Positions 1 to 8,983 are shown, counted from the first letter of the stretch. The stretch: DNA of 32,101 nt from Nitrospiraceae bacterium (GCA_020347665.1 CP070737.1:1548211-1580311); one strand, 5' to 3'. Notes: generated by a model not told the origin, from the sequence alone. Program-made: numbers and translations.

Positions 1-969
1 GTAAATTACCGTGAAGTCGATGAAAACGGCGATCACGTCGGCGGCCCCATGTATTTCATAAAAAACGGTATGGGAAAAAACTGGGCCTGGCTTGGTGTCC
101 TCTTCGCGTTTTTCGGAGCCATAGCTGCCTTTGGCATCGGGAACACGGTCCAGTCAAATTCTATAGCCGGAGTATTACAAAAAAATTACCGCATTCCTGA
201 ATGGATATCCGGTATTGTTCTTGCGTTATTCGTCGGCGCTGTGATTATCGGGGGAATCAAGAGAATCGCGCGCGTCGCTGGTAAACTCGTCCCGTTCATG
301 GCAGTCATTTATGTTGTTTCGGGCCTTATTGCCATTTTTATGAACGTTGACCGGGTGCCGGCTGCATTTGGTGAGATCTTCAGTCAGGCCTTTACCGGAA
401 CTGCTGCTGCCGGCGGATTTATCGGCATGGTCGTTAAAGGGGTAGCCCGTGGTGTCTTTTCGAACGAAGCAGGACTTGGCAGTGCGCCGATAGCGCATGC
501 AGCCGCAAAAACAGACGATCCGGTCAGGCAGGGTACGATCGCCATGCTCGGGACGTTTATTGACACCATTGTAATCTGTACCATCAGCGGACTCGTTATC
601 ATGCTCAGCGGTCTCTGGACAGGCGAGTTGAATGGCGCGCCTCTTACCTCAGCTGCCTTTGAGCGGAGTCTGCCAAACCTTGGCAATCACGGGGTCGCGA
701 TCGGGCTTACGCTGTTTGCATTCACCACTATGCTCGGATGGTCCTTTTATGGTGAAAAGTGTGTTGAATTCCTTTTCGGCACAAAAGTGATTCAGCCGTA
801 CCGTTATCTCTGGATCATTGCCGTCTTTTTCGGGACGGTGCTCAGTCTTGATTTTGTCTGGCTGCTTGCTGATACCCTGAATGCCATGATGGCGATCCCA
901 AACCTGATCGGCCTGCTCATGTTAAGCCCGGTGGTTTTCCGGATCACAAAGGAATACGTGTTTAAATAG
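1..969 (+). CDS. Sodium:alanine/glycine symporter (AGCS family), 5'-truncated by window edge
   Basis: Inner-membrane amino-acid importer that would couple uptake of alanine or glycine to Na+ (or H+). The reading frame is open from base 1, so about 322 C-terminal residues are visible and the N-terminus lies upstream of the window. The first residues read VNYREVDENGDHVGGPMYFI, and the GGPMY signature with the following GMG is characteristic of AGCS carriers. Further family marks are FGIGNTVQSN and the conserved loop VFSNEAGLGSAPIAHAAA, followed by several hydrophobic helices to the C-terminus. It converges on the next gene with only 23 bp between stops, and no clear terminator is visible there. 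The family call is confident; the exact substrate is not determined by sequence. Confidence 0.93.
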   Translation, partial: VNYREVDENGDHVGGPMYFIKNGMGKNWAWLGVLFAFFGAIAAFGIGNTVQSNSIAGVLQKNYRIPEWISGIVLALFVGAVIIGGIKRIARVAGKLVPFMAVIYVVSGLIAIFMNVDRVPAAFGEIFSQAFTGTAAAGGFIGMVVKGVARGVFSNEAGLGSAPIAHAAAKTDDPVRQGTIAMLGTFIDTIVICTISGLVIMLSGLWTGELNGAPLTSAAFERSLPNLGNHGVAIGLTLFAFTTMLGWSFYGEKCVEFLFGTKVIQPYRYLWIIAVFFGTVLSLDFVWLLADTLNAMMAIPNLIGLLMLSPVVFRITKEYVFK

Positions 970-992
970 AGGGGGAATGCTTCATTCAGTAG

Positions 993-1778
993 TTATTCAT
1001 AGGTGATCCCCTTGCTATCACGGGGCCACCTGCCATGTTCCGTAATCCTGTCGTATTCATCATTGTTATGCTTGATCGTCCCTGCATATTCACGGACTAT
1101 TCTTGAGGTTTCCTTTTCCACGGCCTTTCGTATCTCTTCATCGATGTTCATACCCTCATGGTAATCAGCAGAAAGGACAATTTCTTTGATCCCCGAGATT
1201 TCTTGAAAGGCACTGGTGCGGGGCACAGGATCATTAATCATGTCCACATGATCATGTTCGTGCACAATGAGTTCCTGCATAAAATGTTCCCAGAGGAGCG
1301 CATCCTGCTTGCTTAAGAGCAGATCCTCCGGAGGCAGGGGAAGCAGCACACGTATATCGGATATTAATTCAACATCAGACATATTGAGATTCACATAAAC
1401 GTGTTCACCATCTATCCGATACGATGACTCGAATGCGTATGACAGGCTGAAGGACCATTTTGTTTGAGCGGCGAATCTCTTCCTCTTCTTAGAATCGAAG
1501 GGACCACGTGCTTTTACCGACGCGATGAGTTCGTGGAAGTTTTTTCCGAAAACGTCATAATACCCGTAGGCAACATCCTCCCTGAATTTCAGATTTGTCT
1601 TTTTGTCGGCTCGGTGATGACGGGGAGTTTTTTTCTTTAACCCATACGGGTCGTCAGTTACGATAAGGGTGCCGTCTTCATCAAAGTACTGATACACTGT
1701 TGCCTGGGCAGGAAAAACAGCGAAATAAAAGAAAAAGAAGACCACTGCGGAAATGAAGCTGTTTCTAAAACATATCAT
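993..1778 (-). CDS. Secreted DUF4124/DUF922-like protein with HExxH metal-site motif
   Basis: A 261-residue exported protein. Residues 1-26 form a signal peptide (hydrophobic run VVFFFFYFAVF, then PAQA). Directly after cleavage comes a DUF4124-like strand pair (VYQYFDEDGTLIVTDDP). The central part resembles DUF922: aromatic and beta-rich segments lead to WEHFMQELIVHEHDHVDMI, with HEHDH at residues 173-177, which fits a zincin-type HExxH site. A periplasmic metallopeptidase-like function is inferred, not proven, and no substrate can be named. The start is ATG at 1778, preceded by a perfect TATAAT ending 7 nt upstream and no Shine-Dalgarno, so the mRNA may be leaderless. It appears to be a single-gene unit. 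Confidence 0.75.
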   Translation of the reverse strand: MICFRNSFISAVVFFFFYFAVFPAQATVYQYFDEDGTLIVTDDPYGLKKKTPRHHRADKKTNLKFREDVAYGYYDVFGKNFHELIASVKARGPFDSKKRKRFAAQTKWSFSLSYAFESSYRIDGEHVYVNLNMSDVELISDIRVLLPLPPEDLLLSKQDALLWEHFMQELIVHEHDHVDMINDPVPRTSAFQEISGIKEIVLSADYHEGMNIDEEIRKAVEKETSRIVREYAGTIKHNNDEYDRITEHGRWPRDSKGITYE

Positions 1779-1785
1779 TTTTTAT

Positions 1786-1791
1786 ATTATA
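1786..1791 (-). promoter_or_regulatory. Candidate -10 box of the DUF922-like gene, leaderless arrangement
   Basis: Reading the minus strand, a perfect TATAAT at 1791-1786 is followed by exactly 7 nt (ATAAAAA) and then the ATG at 1778. A sigma70 start point would fall on or next to the A of ATG. The -35 region (about 1809-1814, TTAAGG) is poor. Confidence 0.5.
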
Positions 1792-1859
1792 CGACATTTA
1801 TCTCTTGCCCTTAAATTATTTTTTAATCTCAACCTTACCCTTATTTATGCCTTCTGTTT

Positions 1860-2810
1860 TTATACATGGTTTCTCAGCATGAGTTCCAAGGGATGGGGGT
1901 GCAGGTAATACTGCCTTTTTAAGTACGGTTCTTCATATTTACGAACATAGTGTTGTATAAGGGTTACGGGTAAAATAAGCGGAACCAGTCCTTTGTGATA
2001 ATTCCCGATTATTTCAAGGAGTTCTTTTTTTTCATCCGGCGTCAACACCTCTCTAAAGTATCCCAGCATATGGGTGAGGACATTGACATTCTTTTTGACA
2101 GTCGCCTCCAGTCTAAGGCCTTCTATCATATGCCGGAAATACTCCTTAAACAGGTCTGAACGTCTGTATTGTTTTGCATTCGCAACGATTTTTCCCAATA
2201 TGCTGAGATGGTTAGGACTATGGGCCATGATCAGGTATTTATGATCCGTATGAAATGAGACTAGGTCTCCCGCTGCCGCACCGTTCGAGAGAAAATTCTT
2301 CCACCGTTTATACACAAAAATCCGCTCCATAAAATTTTCTCTAAGTCTCGGGTCATGCATTCTGCCGTCATCCTCCACCGGCATGAACGGAAAATAATCC
2401 ATAAATGCCCGGGCAAAGATTCCCCTCCCCTTTTTGCTAGGTATTCCTGATTCACTGTAGACCTTTACACCGGCCATGCCTGAGCTCGGTGATCTGCCCT
2501 TAAAGACAAAGCCGCACAGATCCATCTTTTCAAGTTCCGCAAGCCGCTTGCGTGCCCATTTTTGCATGCCCTCAGTATGATCAATACGGGTTTTTCTCGT
2601 TACAAGGCGCGGATTTTCTGGCGTGCCAGTCAAACGCATTGCTTCCCGCGGAACAGGAAGGCCATATTCAACTTCCGGACAGACAGGAACCCACTCTACA
2701 AACTGTCCCAGGGTGTCGGTCAGAAAATGATCGCGCTTATGGCTCCTGTCATACCGGACCTGTTCGCCAAGAAGGCAGGAACTTATGCCGAGCCTGATCT
2801 TTTCTGTCAT
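1860..2810 (-). CDS. DUF523-DUF1722 fusion protein (TudS-like desulfidase domain plus YbgA-like domain)
   Basis: A 316-residue cytoplasmic protein. Residues 1 to about 145 are DUF523: GISSCLLGEQVRYD with Cys12, VPVCPEVEYGLPVPRE with Cys44, and DLCGFVFKGRSPSSG with Cys99. The three cysteines match the [4Fe-4S] ligands of the TudS group, in which some members desulfurate thiouracil. Residues from about 150 to 290 form the helical DUF1722 (E. coli YbgA-like). The ATG at 2810 is chosen because the protein then begins just before the conserved GISSCLLG strand; an upstream GTG at 2846 would add 12 hydrophilic residues. A weak AGAGAG precedes the ATG. The 149 bp upstream to mltD hold no convincing promoter. 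A role in thionucleobase salvage or detoxification is inference. Confidence 0.88.
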   Translation of the reverse strand: MTEKIRLGISSCLLGEQVRYDRSHKRDHFLTDTLGQFVEWVPVCPEVEYGLPVPREAMRLTGTPENPRLVTRKTRIDHTEGMQKWARKRLAELEKMDLCGFVFKGRSPSSGMAGVKVYSESGIPSKKGRGIFARAFMDYFPFMPVEDDGRMHDPRLRENFMERIFVYKRWKNFLSNGAAAGDLVSFHTDHKYLIMAHSPNHLSILGKIVANAKQYRRSDLFKEYFRHMIEGLRLEATVKKNVNVLTHMLGYFREVLTPDEKKELLEIIGNYHKGLVPLILPVTLIQHYVRKYEEPYLKRQYYLHPHPLELMLRNHV

Positions 2811-2959
2811 ATGGTTCGCTCTCTGTTTCTTTTCATGCACTTGCACACGTATGAATCCGCACGTGCCTTCACGCTCTGTCCACCATGCTGTTTATGCGCC
2901 TTCTGTGATATGTGTTTTGGGAAATATATTCTGATTGTATCGTAATGAAATATTTTTTA

Positions 2960-4651
2960 CTACTGTTTTACTTTAATGACCTGTCCAACATCCAGGCGTG
3001 TTGATCGCAACCCATTGAGCTGTTTTAGCCTGGCAGGGCTCGTATTAAATTTCTGAGCAATGAGCCAGAGAGAATCGCCTTTCCTCACACGATATGTCCC
3101 GTTAGCAGACAGCTTTGGAGCTGATGCAATCTTTGAATACTGTTTTCCTCTGACAGGAATTTTCAATCGCTGTCCTTCGCGTATGAAATGCTTGCGTCTG
3201 ATCCCATTGGCATTGGCAATCCTCGTTACACTCGTACCGTATTTCCTAGCAATTAACGATAATGTTTCACCCCTCCGCACACGGTGATATACATACGATC
3301 GCTGAGGAGGTTTCCAGACCGGTATTGTGTCCAGGCTGGCAAGTAATTCAATACCGGTTCCGTGCGGAACTTTAAGATAATATTGTGAAGGAGGCGTCGT
3401 CCGATGCCTCAGTTCCGGGTTCAATGACTTAAGACTTTCGAGCGGGATATTCGTTTTCGCTGCTACATCCTTGAGGCGCAACTGTCTTTTCAGTAATACA
3501 TCTTCCGAGAGGAACGGTTCATAAGGATCTCCAAGATAAAAACCATATTTTCCCGGTTCATTCAAAATATGGAGTGTTGCCATAAACTTTGGAACATATC
3601 GCGCTGTTTCATAGGGGAGTCTCTGGTACAGGTCCCAGAAATTGTCAAGATAATTTACTTTCTGATTGCGTATAACCTTCAGCACCCGTCCTTCTCCACA
3701 GTTATACGCAGCAAGAACTGTTGTCCAGTCTCCAAAGATGCTATGCAGTTCTTTCAGATATGCTATTGCTGCGTCAGTGGCTTTTTCAGGATCAAGCCGC
3801 TCGTCGATCCACGCATCCCGCTTAAGACCATATTTATGGCCTGTTGATGGGATGAACTGCCAGAGACCGAGGGCGCGCGCCCGGGATAATGCCCTTACCT
3901 TGAAACCGCTTTCGATAAGGGGAAGCCAGGACAGCTCTACAGGAAGCCCGGCCTCTTTCAGCTTTCTTACAATATTGTCGCGGTATCTTCCGGATCTCCT
4001 ATACGATTCAATGAAAAACTGCTTTTTCGCGTTCTGGAAATACCTGATCTCTTTTTCAACATGCTCGTTCATAACAAGCGGGATTTCATTATGGCTTCCG
4101 TTCACTGCCACATAACGCGACGCATATATTTCAAGAATTCTCTTTGATATGGTATATCTCAGGTCGTCGACATCCTGAACCATCCCGGGGTTATCTTCAG
4201 GATCGATCTTTAAGATCAGTCCATAGGCCTGATCAAGATTCTCCATGGATTTTTCAAGATCTCCCTGAGCCCAGAAGATCTGTGATGATTCATAATGTGC
4301 GAGTGCCGTCTCAAGCAACTCCTGCGCCGTCTGGCCATTGTCTGCCTGAGGCACTTCTTCAAGGACCTCCGCCTTTTCAGACTCTATAACCTCGCTTTTT
4401 ATTGCTTCATACAAAATTTCTTTTTCTGAAGCAGAAGAATCAGCACTTGTTTTTACAGGCTGATCTTTATCGTTATTCTGAAACTGGGAGTCTTTTTCTG
4501 CATTTTCTGGAAGGGCATTGGTTTTTTCATTGTGCTGAAGATCAGACGGGGATGGATACCGCCCTGTTTCGTAAACAGAACCAGAGGTTGAACAACCCAT
4601 CAGAAGAATAATGACCAGCAGATACGATATATATAAATGAGATGTTTTCAT
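2960..4651 (-). CDS. mltD: Membrane-bound lytic murein transglycosylase D-like lipoprotein, two LysM repeats
   Basis: Cleaves peptidoglycan glycan strands, forming 1,6-anhydro-muropeptides, at the outer-membrane face of the periplasm. The 563-residue protein has a lipoprotein signal with lipobox LLMGC (Cys20), then a low-complexity polar linker to about residue 100 and a helical region (105-180). The SLT catalytic domain spans about 205-345: LPLIESGF supplies catalytic Glu247, then ALGLWQFIPSTGHKYGL and VLAAYNCGEGRV. A degenerate LysM-like stretch lies near 385-430, with clear LysM repeats at about 455-498 and 518-562. Length and order fit MltD. It is transcribed alone from the promoter in the 73-bp gap after the ABC operon; no Shine-Dalgarno precedes the ATG. 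Confidence 0.93.
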   Translation of the reverse strand: MKTSHLYISYLLVIILLMGCSTSGSVYETGRYPSPSDLQHNEKTNALPENAEKDSQFQNNDKDQPVKTSADSSASEKEILYEAIKSEVIESEKAEVLEEVPQADNGQTAQELLETALAHYESSQIFWAQGDLEKSMENLDQAYGLILKIDPEDNPGMVQDVDDLRYTISKRILEIYASRYVAVNGSHNEIPLVMNEHVEKEIRYFQNAKKQFFIESYRRSGRYRDNIVRKLKEAGLPVELSWLPLIESGFKVRALSRARALGLWQFIPSTGHKYGLKRDAWIDERLDPEKATDAAIAYLKELHSIFGDWTTVLAAYNCGEGRVLKVIRNQKVNYLDNFWDLYQRLPYETARYVPKFMATLHILNEPGKYGFYLGDPYEPFLSEDVLLKRQLRLKDVAAKTNIPLESLKSLNPELRHRTTPPSQYYLKVPHGTGIELLASLDTIPVWKPPQRSYVYHRVRRGETLSLIARKYGTSVTRIANANGIRRKHFIREGQRLKIPVRGKQYSKIASAPKLSANGTYRVRKGDSLWLIAQKFNTSPARLKQLNGLRSTRLDVGQVIKVKQ

Positions 4652-4671
4652 ATTAATTAATGAAGTTATGT

Positions 4672-4700
4672 ATAATAAATTATATTTGTCTAGATGGCAA
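4672..4700 (-). promoter_or_regulatory. Promoter of mltD
   Basis: Minus strand: -35 TTGCCA (4700-4695), 17-nt spacer, -10 TATTAT (4677-4672), each 5/6 to the sigma70 consensus. The predicted start leaves a leader of only about 13 nt without a Shine-Dalgarno before the ATG at 4651. Confidence 0.6.
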
Positions 4701-4724
4701 GTTTTTATCTATTCAGAACTGATA

Positions 4725-5789
4725 TCAGGCTATTCGTATGCCATTATGGAAAAAGTGTATGCCTTTGTTATCAAACGAAAAAGTAATGTCTTGTCCTTCT
4801 CGTCCCTGGAACCCGGACAGAATTCGAGCGGTTATCCCAATACCAGCAGCACGGGCGTAGATAATAGTCTCAGATCCTAAATGCTCAACAAGCTCGATGC
4901 GCGCGGTGAGTGGCCCTTCGTCCGGAGTCAAGAACTCCGGACGAATCCCCATAATAATGTTCTTACCGATGTAATCCTTTAATGCGGGCCTGTTGCTAAT
5001 GTCAATGGTACAGGCAGGCGACCTGAAAAACTGCTTCTCATCCTTCACAACCACTGATCCCTCTATAAAATTCATCTGTGGAGAACCGATGAAACCCGCA
5101 ACAAAGACATTTGCCGGTCTTCCATACAGATCATCAGGTGTCCCGATCTGTTGAATAATACCGTTATTCAGCAGAATGATCTTCTGGCCAAGGGTCATTG
5201 CCTCTGTCTGGTCATGGGTCACATAGACAATGGTGCTTCCGAGCTTTCGGTGCAGTTTTGCCAGCTCAACCCTCGTAGCGGTCCGAAGCTTGGCATCGAG
5301 ATTTGAGAGTGGTTCGTCAAAAAGAAAAAGGCTTGGGTTCCTGACGATTGCCCTCCCAATAGCAACCCTTTGCCTCTGGCCGCCTGACAACTCCTTGGGC
5401 TTTCTCCGGAGCAGGTCCGCTATATCCAGCAAATCAGCTGTTTTCTTCACCACGGCATCAATCTCATGCCCGGGTGTCTTCTTTATCCTGAGCGAAAATG
5501 ACATATTTTCATATACATTCAGATGAGGATAGAGGGCATAGGATTGGAAAACCATCGCAATATTTCTCTCTTTCGGAGTAAGCGTGCTCACCTCCTGTTC
5601 GCCAATGTAAATTTCCCCTTTATCCTGCTGTTCCAGTCCTGCAATGAGCCGCAGAATGGTTGTCTTGCCGCAGCCGGATGGTCCAAGTAGTATGCAGAAC
5701 TCTCCTTCGGAGACAGCAAAGGATATATTATCTAATACGGTAGTACTGTCGAATGATTTTTTGAGATCGTTTATTCTCAGTCCGGTCAT
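4725..5789 (-). CDS. Sugar ABC transporter ATP-binding protein (MalK/UgpC/MsmK type)
   Basis: The 354-residue cytoplasmic ATPase that powers the importer encoded just upstream. Visible motifs are Walker A GPSGCGKT (36-43), Q-loop at Gln82, signature LSGGQRQRVAIGRA (134-147), Walker B LFLFDEP (154-160), D-loop SNLDA and H-loop His192 in VTHDQTEA. The part after residue 235 (NVFVAGFIGSPQMNFI, then beta-rich) is the TOBE/OB extension typical of carbohydrate-importer ATPases, which often serve several binding proteins. The gene starts 2 nt after the stop of the second permease, so it is the last gene of the operon. The exact sugar is unknown. Confidence 0.95.
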   Translation of the reverse strand: MTGLRINDLKKSFDSTTVLDNISFAVSEGEFCILLGPSGCGKTTILRLIAGLEQQDKGEIYIGEQEVSTLTPKERNIAMVFQSYALYPHLNVYENMSFSLRIKKTPGHEIDAVVKKTADLLDIADLLRRKPKELSGGQRQRVAIGRAIVRNPSLFLFDEPLSNLDAKLRTATRVELAKLHRKLGSTIVYVTHDQTEAMTLGQKIILLNNGIIQQIGTPDDLYGRPANVFVAGFIGSPQMNFIEGSVVVKDEKQFFRSPACTIDISNRPALKDYIGKNIIMGIRPEFLTPDEGPLTARIELVEHLGSETIIYARAAGIGITARILSGFQGREGQDITFSFDNKGIHFFHNGIRIA

Positions 5790-5791
5790 AA

Positions 5792-6604
5792 TTATCCTTT
5801 TATCGCCCCCGCAGACAGTCCTCTGACAATCCTCTTCTGAAACAGGAAAACAAGCAGCACGAGCGGGACAGTAGCTATGGTCGAGGCAGCTGCGATCTCA
5901 CCCCACGGCAAAGTATACTGCCCCTGAAATAATGCTATCCCTACCGGAAGTGTCTGAAACTGCTTTTGCGTCATTATCAGGAGCGCAAAAAAGAACTCGT
6001 TCCAGGCATATATAAAAACCAGTATGGCAGCCGTAAAGATTCCCGGTGCAGCAAGCGGGAAAATAATCTTAAAGAGCGTCTGCAGGTGTCCGCAACCGTC
6101 AATCCGGGCGGCGTCTTCGAGCTCTCGGGGCAGTTCTTTAAAAAAGCTTGCCACGATCCAGACACCGAGTGGGAGCGTAAGGGTCACGTAGGGAAGAATA
6201 AGCCCCTGATATGAATTGAGCCATCCAAATGCGTCGAGAATCCTCCAGACCGGTCCGGCAATAGATATCTGTGGGAACATGGAAACGATAAGGAGTCCGC
6301 CCAGCATAAGCCCCTTAAAACGCATCCTGAGCCGCGCCAGTGCATAGCCGGCAAAAATCGAGATGATGATAGTGACAAGCGTTGTCATTCCGGCAACAAT
6401 GATACTGTTTTTAACATAATGGAGCAGCTCATACTGTTCTATGCCCGATTGATAAAAATGCAGGCTGCCCGACGGAACGAGCACCGGCGGGATCGATGTA
6501 ACCTCTACCGTACTTTTCAGGGAAGTATCAACAAACCAGAGGAATGGCAAAAGGCTCAAAAACACAATGATAACCACGATTACATAAAAGAATATTTTTC
6601 TCAT
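5792..6604 (-). CDS. Sugar ABC transporter permease, MalG type
   Basis: A 270-residue inner-membrane permease of the carbohydrate-uptake CUT1 group. An N-terminal helix (VIVVIIVFLSLLPFLWF) is followed by about five more membrane segments. The cytoplasmic EAA loop that docks on the ATPase lies at residues 161-187 (ELEDAARIDGCGHLQ ... FPLAAPG). The tail WGEIAAASTIATVPLVLL is usual for MalG homologues. Its ATG overlaps the stop of the first permease (ATGA at 6604-6601), indicating translational coupling. Confidence 0.95.
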   Translation of the reverse strand: MRKIFFYVIVVIIVFLSLLPFLWFVDTSLKSTVEVTSIPPVLVPSGSLHFYQSGIEQYELLHYVKNSIIVAGMTTLVTIIISIFAGYALARLRMRFKGLMLGGLLIVSMFPQISIAGPVWRILDAFGWLNSYQGLILPYVTLTLPLGVWIVASFFKELPRELEDAARIDGCGHLQTLFKIIFPLAAPGIFTAAILVFIYAWNEFFFALLIMTQKQFQTLPVGIALFQGQYTLPWGEIAAASTIATVPLVLLVFLFQKRIVRGLSAGAIKG

Positions 6605-7518
6605 ATTCTCTCCTCAAAGAGCCGGGTGCCCAGCACTCTAATATACGCTAACGAAATAAAGAGTGTTATCACGAATACGAGCACAGATATGGTTGAGCCG
6701 TATCCCATAAGCCCCTCTGCAAAGATCTTTTTGTATCCGTAAAACTGAAGCACATTTGTTGCGTCAGCAGGACCTCCCTGGGTCATCACAAAAACAAGGT
6801 CGAATACCCTGAACGCATCCATGGTCCTGAAAAGGAGGGCAATAAGCAATGCAGGCCTGATGAGCGGCAGGGTTATCTTTTTAAATTGCTGCCATGCGCT
6901 TGCTCCGTCTATTCGCGCTGCTTCATAAAGCTCATCAGGGATCATCTGGAGGCCGGCAAGGATCAGAAGGCCGGCGAATGACGATGTTTTCCATACATCA
7001 GCCACCACAATGGCAGAAAAGGCAAAGACCGGATCCGCAAGCCATGCTTTATAGTGAGAGACCTGTGATCCGTAGATGGCATAGTTCACCAGACCATACT
7101 TGTCATGAAAGATAAACCGCCACATCTGAGATGAAACAACCGTTGGTATTGCCCATGGCACCAGCACAGCGGCCCTCACAACACCTCTGCCTCTGAAGTG
7201 CTGGTTAATAACCAGTGCGATACACAGACCAAAGAGTATTTCGAAAAAAGTCGAAAGAAAAACGAACAGGAAGGTGTTAATCATTGCGTGAAGGGCAATT
7301 CGGTCAGCAAATAATTCCCGGTAATTCTCGAACCAGATAAACGGCTGTCCCAGTCCGGGCAGGCCGAGGATTATCCTGTGCAAGCTGAGATAGAACGAAT
7401 ACAGTAACGGATAAAATGCAAAGACAGTGACAAAAAGAATAGAGGGGATAATGAGACTAACGGCAAATATCTTTTCTCTTGCAATAACACTCAATCGCAC
7501 AATGCCACTCAATAGCAA
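6601..7518 (-). CDS. Sugar ABC transporter permease, MalF/UgpA type
   Basis: Partner permease of the MalG-type protein, 305 residues with six predicted membrane helices. The first is residues 17-42. The EAA loop is at about 196-222 (ELYEAARIDGASAWQ ... TLPLIRPA), followed by FRVFDLVFVMTQGGPADATN, a strong CUT1 signature often seen in trehalose/maltose-type systems. The start is uncertain: TTG at 7518 lies 3 nt after the binding-protein stop, while GTG at 7500 would remove six residues; neither has a strong Shine-Dalgarno. The end overlaps the next permease. Confidence 0.93.
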   Translation of the reverse strand: MLLSGIVRLSVIAREKIFAVSLIIPSILFVTVFAFYPLLYSFYLSLHRIILGLPGLGQPFIWFENYRELFADRIALHAMINTFLFVFLSTFFEILFGLCIALVINQHFRGRGVVRAAVLVPWAIPTVVSSQMWRFIFHDKYGLVNYAIYGSQVSHYKAWLADPVFAFSAIVVADVWKTSSFAGLLILAGLQMIPDELYEAARIDGASAWQQFKKITLPLIRPALLIALLFRTMDAFRVFDLVFVMTQGGPADATNVLQFYGYKKIFAEGLMGYGSTISVLVFVITLFISLAYIRVLGTRLFEERI

Positions 7519-7521
7519 CCA

Positions 7522-8853
7522 TTATTCCGTTAAAGAAAGTATTTTGTCTATCTCCTCAGATGCCTCTTTTGCCTCTTTCTCTATGTCTGAATCAGAATCT
7601 GATATGGCTTTACTGAAGTATCTCTGGAGAATATTCGAGATTGCGGGGTATAGCGGAGACCGCGGCCGGGGATACGCTGCTAAGAAAACATCCTTCATCT
7701 CTGCAAAGTGTGGGTTATTCTGCAGGATTTCAGGATCATTATACAGCTCTTTCCGTGCTGGTGCCTTCCCTGTCTTTATAGAGTACAGTTTCTGTATTCT
7801 CGGGCTTGTCAGGAATCTGGCAAATTTCCAGGCTGCCCCTTTTTTATTTGAATAATTACTAATGCCAACCTGCCAGCCCCCTAAGGTTGAGACACTTTTT
7901 CCCCCTCTAAAATAGGGAAGCTTTGTTATGCCAACCTTACCAACAATTCTCGAGTGCTCTGGATTGTTGGCAATTTCCCACGCGTACGGCCAGTTTCTGT
8001 GAAATACAGTTTTCCCCTGTATAAAGAGATCAAGTGATTCCGGTTCCTGATAGGTAAGCACTCCTATCGGCGCACTGCTTCCGATGATTCTGTCCCTGAC
8101 GAACCGCACCGCTTCGATTGCGGGTTTTTCAGATAAGGCGCTTTTCCCGGTTTCAGGATCGAGTATCAAGCCGTTATTGCTGAGGATATACTCCATCATA
8201 TCGCATACAAGTCCTTCATATTGTTTGAACTGTCCGGAAAATCCATAGATTTCAATGCCCAGTTTTGTTTCGCCCGGAACAATCTTACTTATCTGTCTGG
8301 CCATTTGCTCCCAGGTCTTTGGCGGAGAAAAGTGGTATTTTTCAAGCAGATCTTTTCGATAATAAAACACACCGCTATCTATAAAAAAGGGAATGCCGTA
8401 AATGCTGCCGTCATGGGTATTGGCCATTATGGTGCTTTTCAGGAATGTTTCCTGCTCGGTATGAGGAAAGCGGTCATCAAGCGGCATGGCCCAGCCAGCA
8501 GCAGCAAATTCAGGAGGCCATATGACATCCATGAGAAAAACGTCAACATCCTGTGACTTGTTTTTTAATTTCTGCGTGAGCAGATCATGGAACGCGGATG
8601 AAGAGTGAGGCCCTATTTCTCTGACGACTTTTATGTCAGGATTTTCTTCATGAAAAATTCGTAATATCTCTTCCCATGCTCCAGGCTGGTTTGGTTTCCA
8701 GGTTACAAAGTGAAGTGTTGTTATGCCCGTTTCTTCCCTGGCTTCTTCTTTTTCCTTCTGACAGGCAATAGTAACCGGAATAATGACTGCCACTAGAGAT
8801 AGAAAAATTATTTTCTTAATAAAATGAGCTTTCATTTCCCTTTGGAAGGTCAT
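7522..8853 (-). CDS. Sugar ABC transporter substrate-binding lipoprotein (family 1)
   Basis: Periplasmic solute-binding lipoprotein that delivers the sugar to the two permeases. The 443-residue precursor has a basic N-terminus, a hydrophobic core (IIFLSLVAVIIPVTIAC) and lipid-acceptor Cys31. The mature part opens with TLHFVTWKPNQPGAWEEILRIFHEENPDIKV, the classic family-1 binding-protein start. Later come VDVFLMDVIWPPEFAAAGW, YGIPFFIDSGVFYYRKDLL and GGWQVGISNYSNKKGAAWKFARFL. ATG 8853 has an AGAAGAG Shine-Dalgarno; an internal ATG at 8835 has one too close. It is the first gene of the importer operon. The ligand cannot be read from the sequence, although the neighbouring permease hints at a di- or oligosaccharide. 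Confidence 0.93.
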   Translation of the reverse strand: MTFQREMKAHFIKKIIFLSLVAVIIPVTIACQKEKEEAREETGITTLHFVTWKPNQPGAWEEILRIFHEENPDIKVVREIGPHSSSAFHDLLTQKLKNKSQDVDVFLMDVIWPPEFAAAGWAMPLDDRFPHTEQETFLKSTIMANTHDGSIYGIPFFIDSGVFYYRKDLLEKYHFSPPKTWEQMARQISKIVPGETKLGIEIYGFSGQFKQYEGLVCDMMEYILSNNGLILDPETGKSALSEKPAIEAVRFVRDRIIGSSAPIGVLTYQEPESLDLFIQGKTVFHRNWPYAWEIANNPEHSRIVGKVGITKLPYFRGGKSVSTLGGWQVGISNYSNKKGAAWKFARFLTSPRIQKLYSIKTGKAPARKELYNDPEILQNNPHFAEMKDVFLAAYPRPRSPLYPAISNILQRYFSKAISDSDSDIEKEAKEASEEIDKILSLTE

Positions 8854-8922
8854 TCACTCTTCTCATTTAGAATATTTAGCATGAGGAATCTTACGATGAA
8901 AAAACGTTATATTCTCCAATGG

Positions 8923-8953
8923 ATTATATTACTATATCATATTCCCGTTTCAA
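8923..8953 (-). promoter_or_regulatory. Candidate promoter of the sugar importer operon
   Basis: Minus strand: TTGAAA (8953-8948), 19-nt spacer, TATAAT (8928-8923), then about 60 nt of leader with AGAAGAG before the ATG at 8853. The spacer is longer than ideal, so this is tentative. Confidence 0.4.
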
Positions 8954-8967
8954 TAAGAAGCATATTC

Positions 8968-8983
8968 CACTCACGAGTGGAGC
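8968..8983. other. Short perfect hairpin in the gap between the RND and sugar-importer operons
   Basis: TCCACT-CACG-AGTGGA forms a 6-bp stem with a 4-nt loop about 100 nt past the RND stop. No T-run follows on either strand, so a terminator role is doubtful. The rest of the 226-bp gap (8854-9079) holds no gene I can support. Confidence 0.3.

Noticed and set aside
970..992. Possible terminator between the AGCS gene and the convergent DUF922-like gene
   Set aside because: GGGGA/TCCCC pairing has a very long loop and no T-run on either strand.
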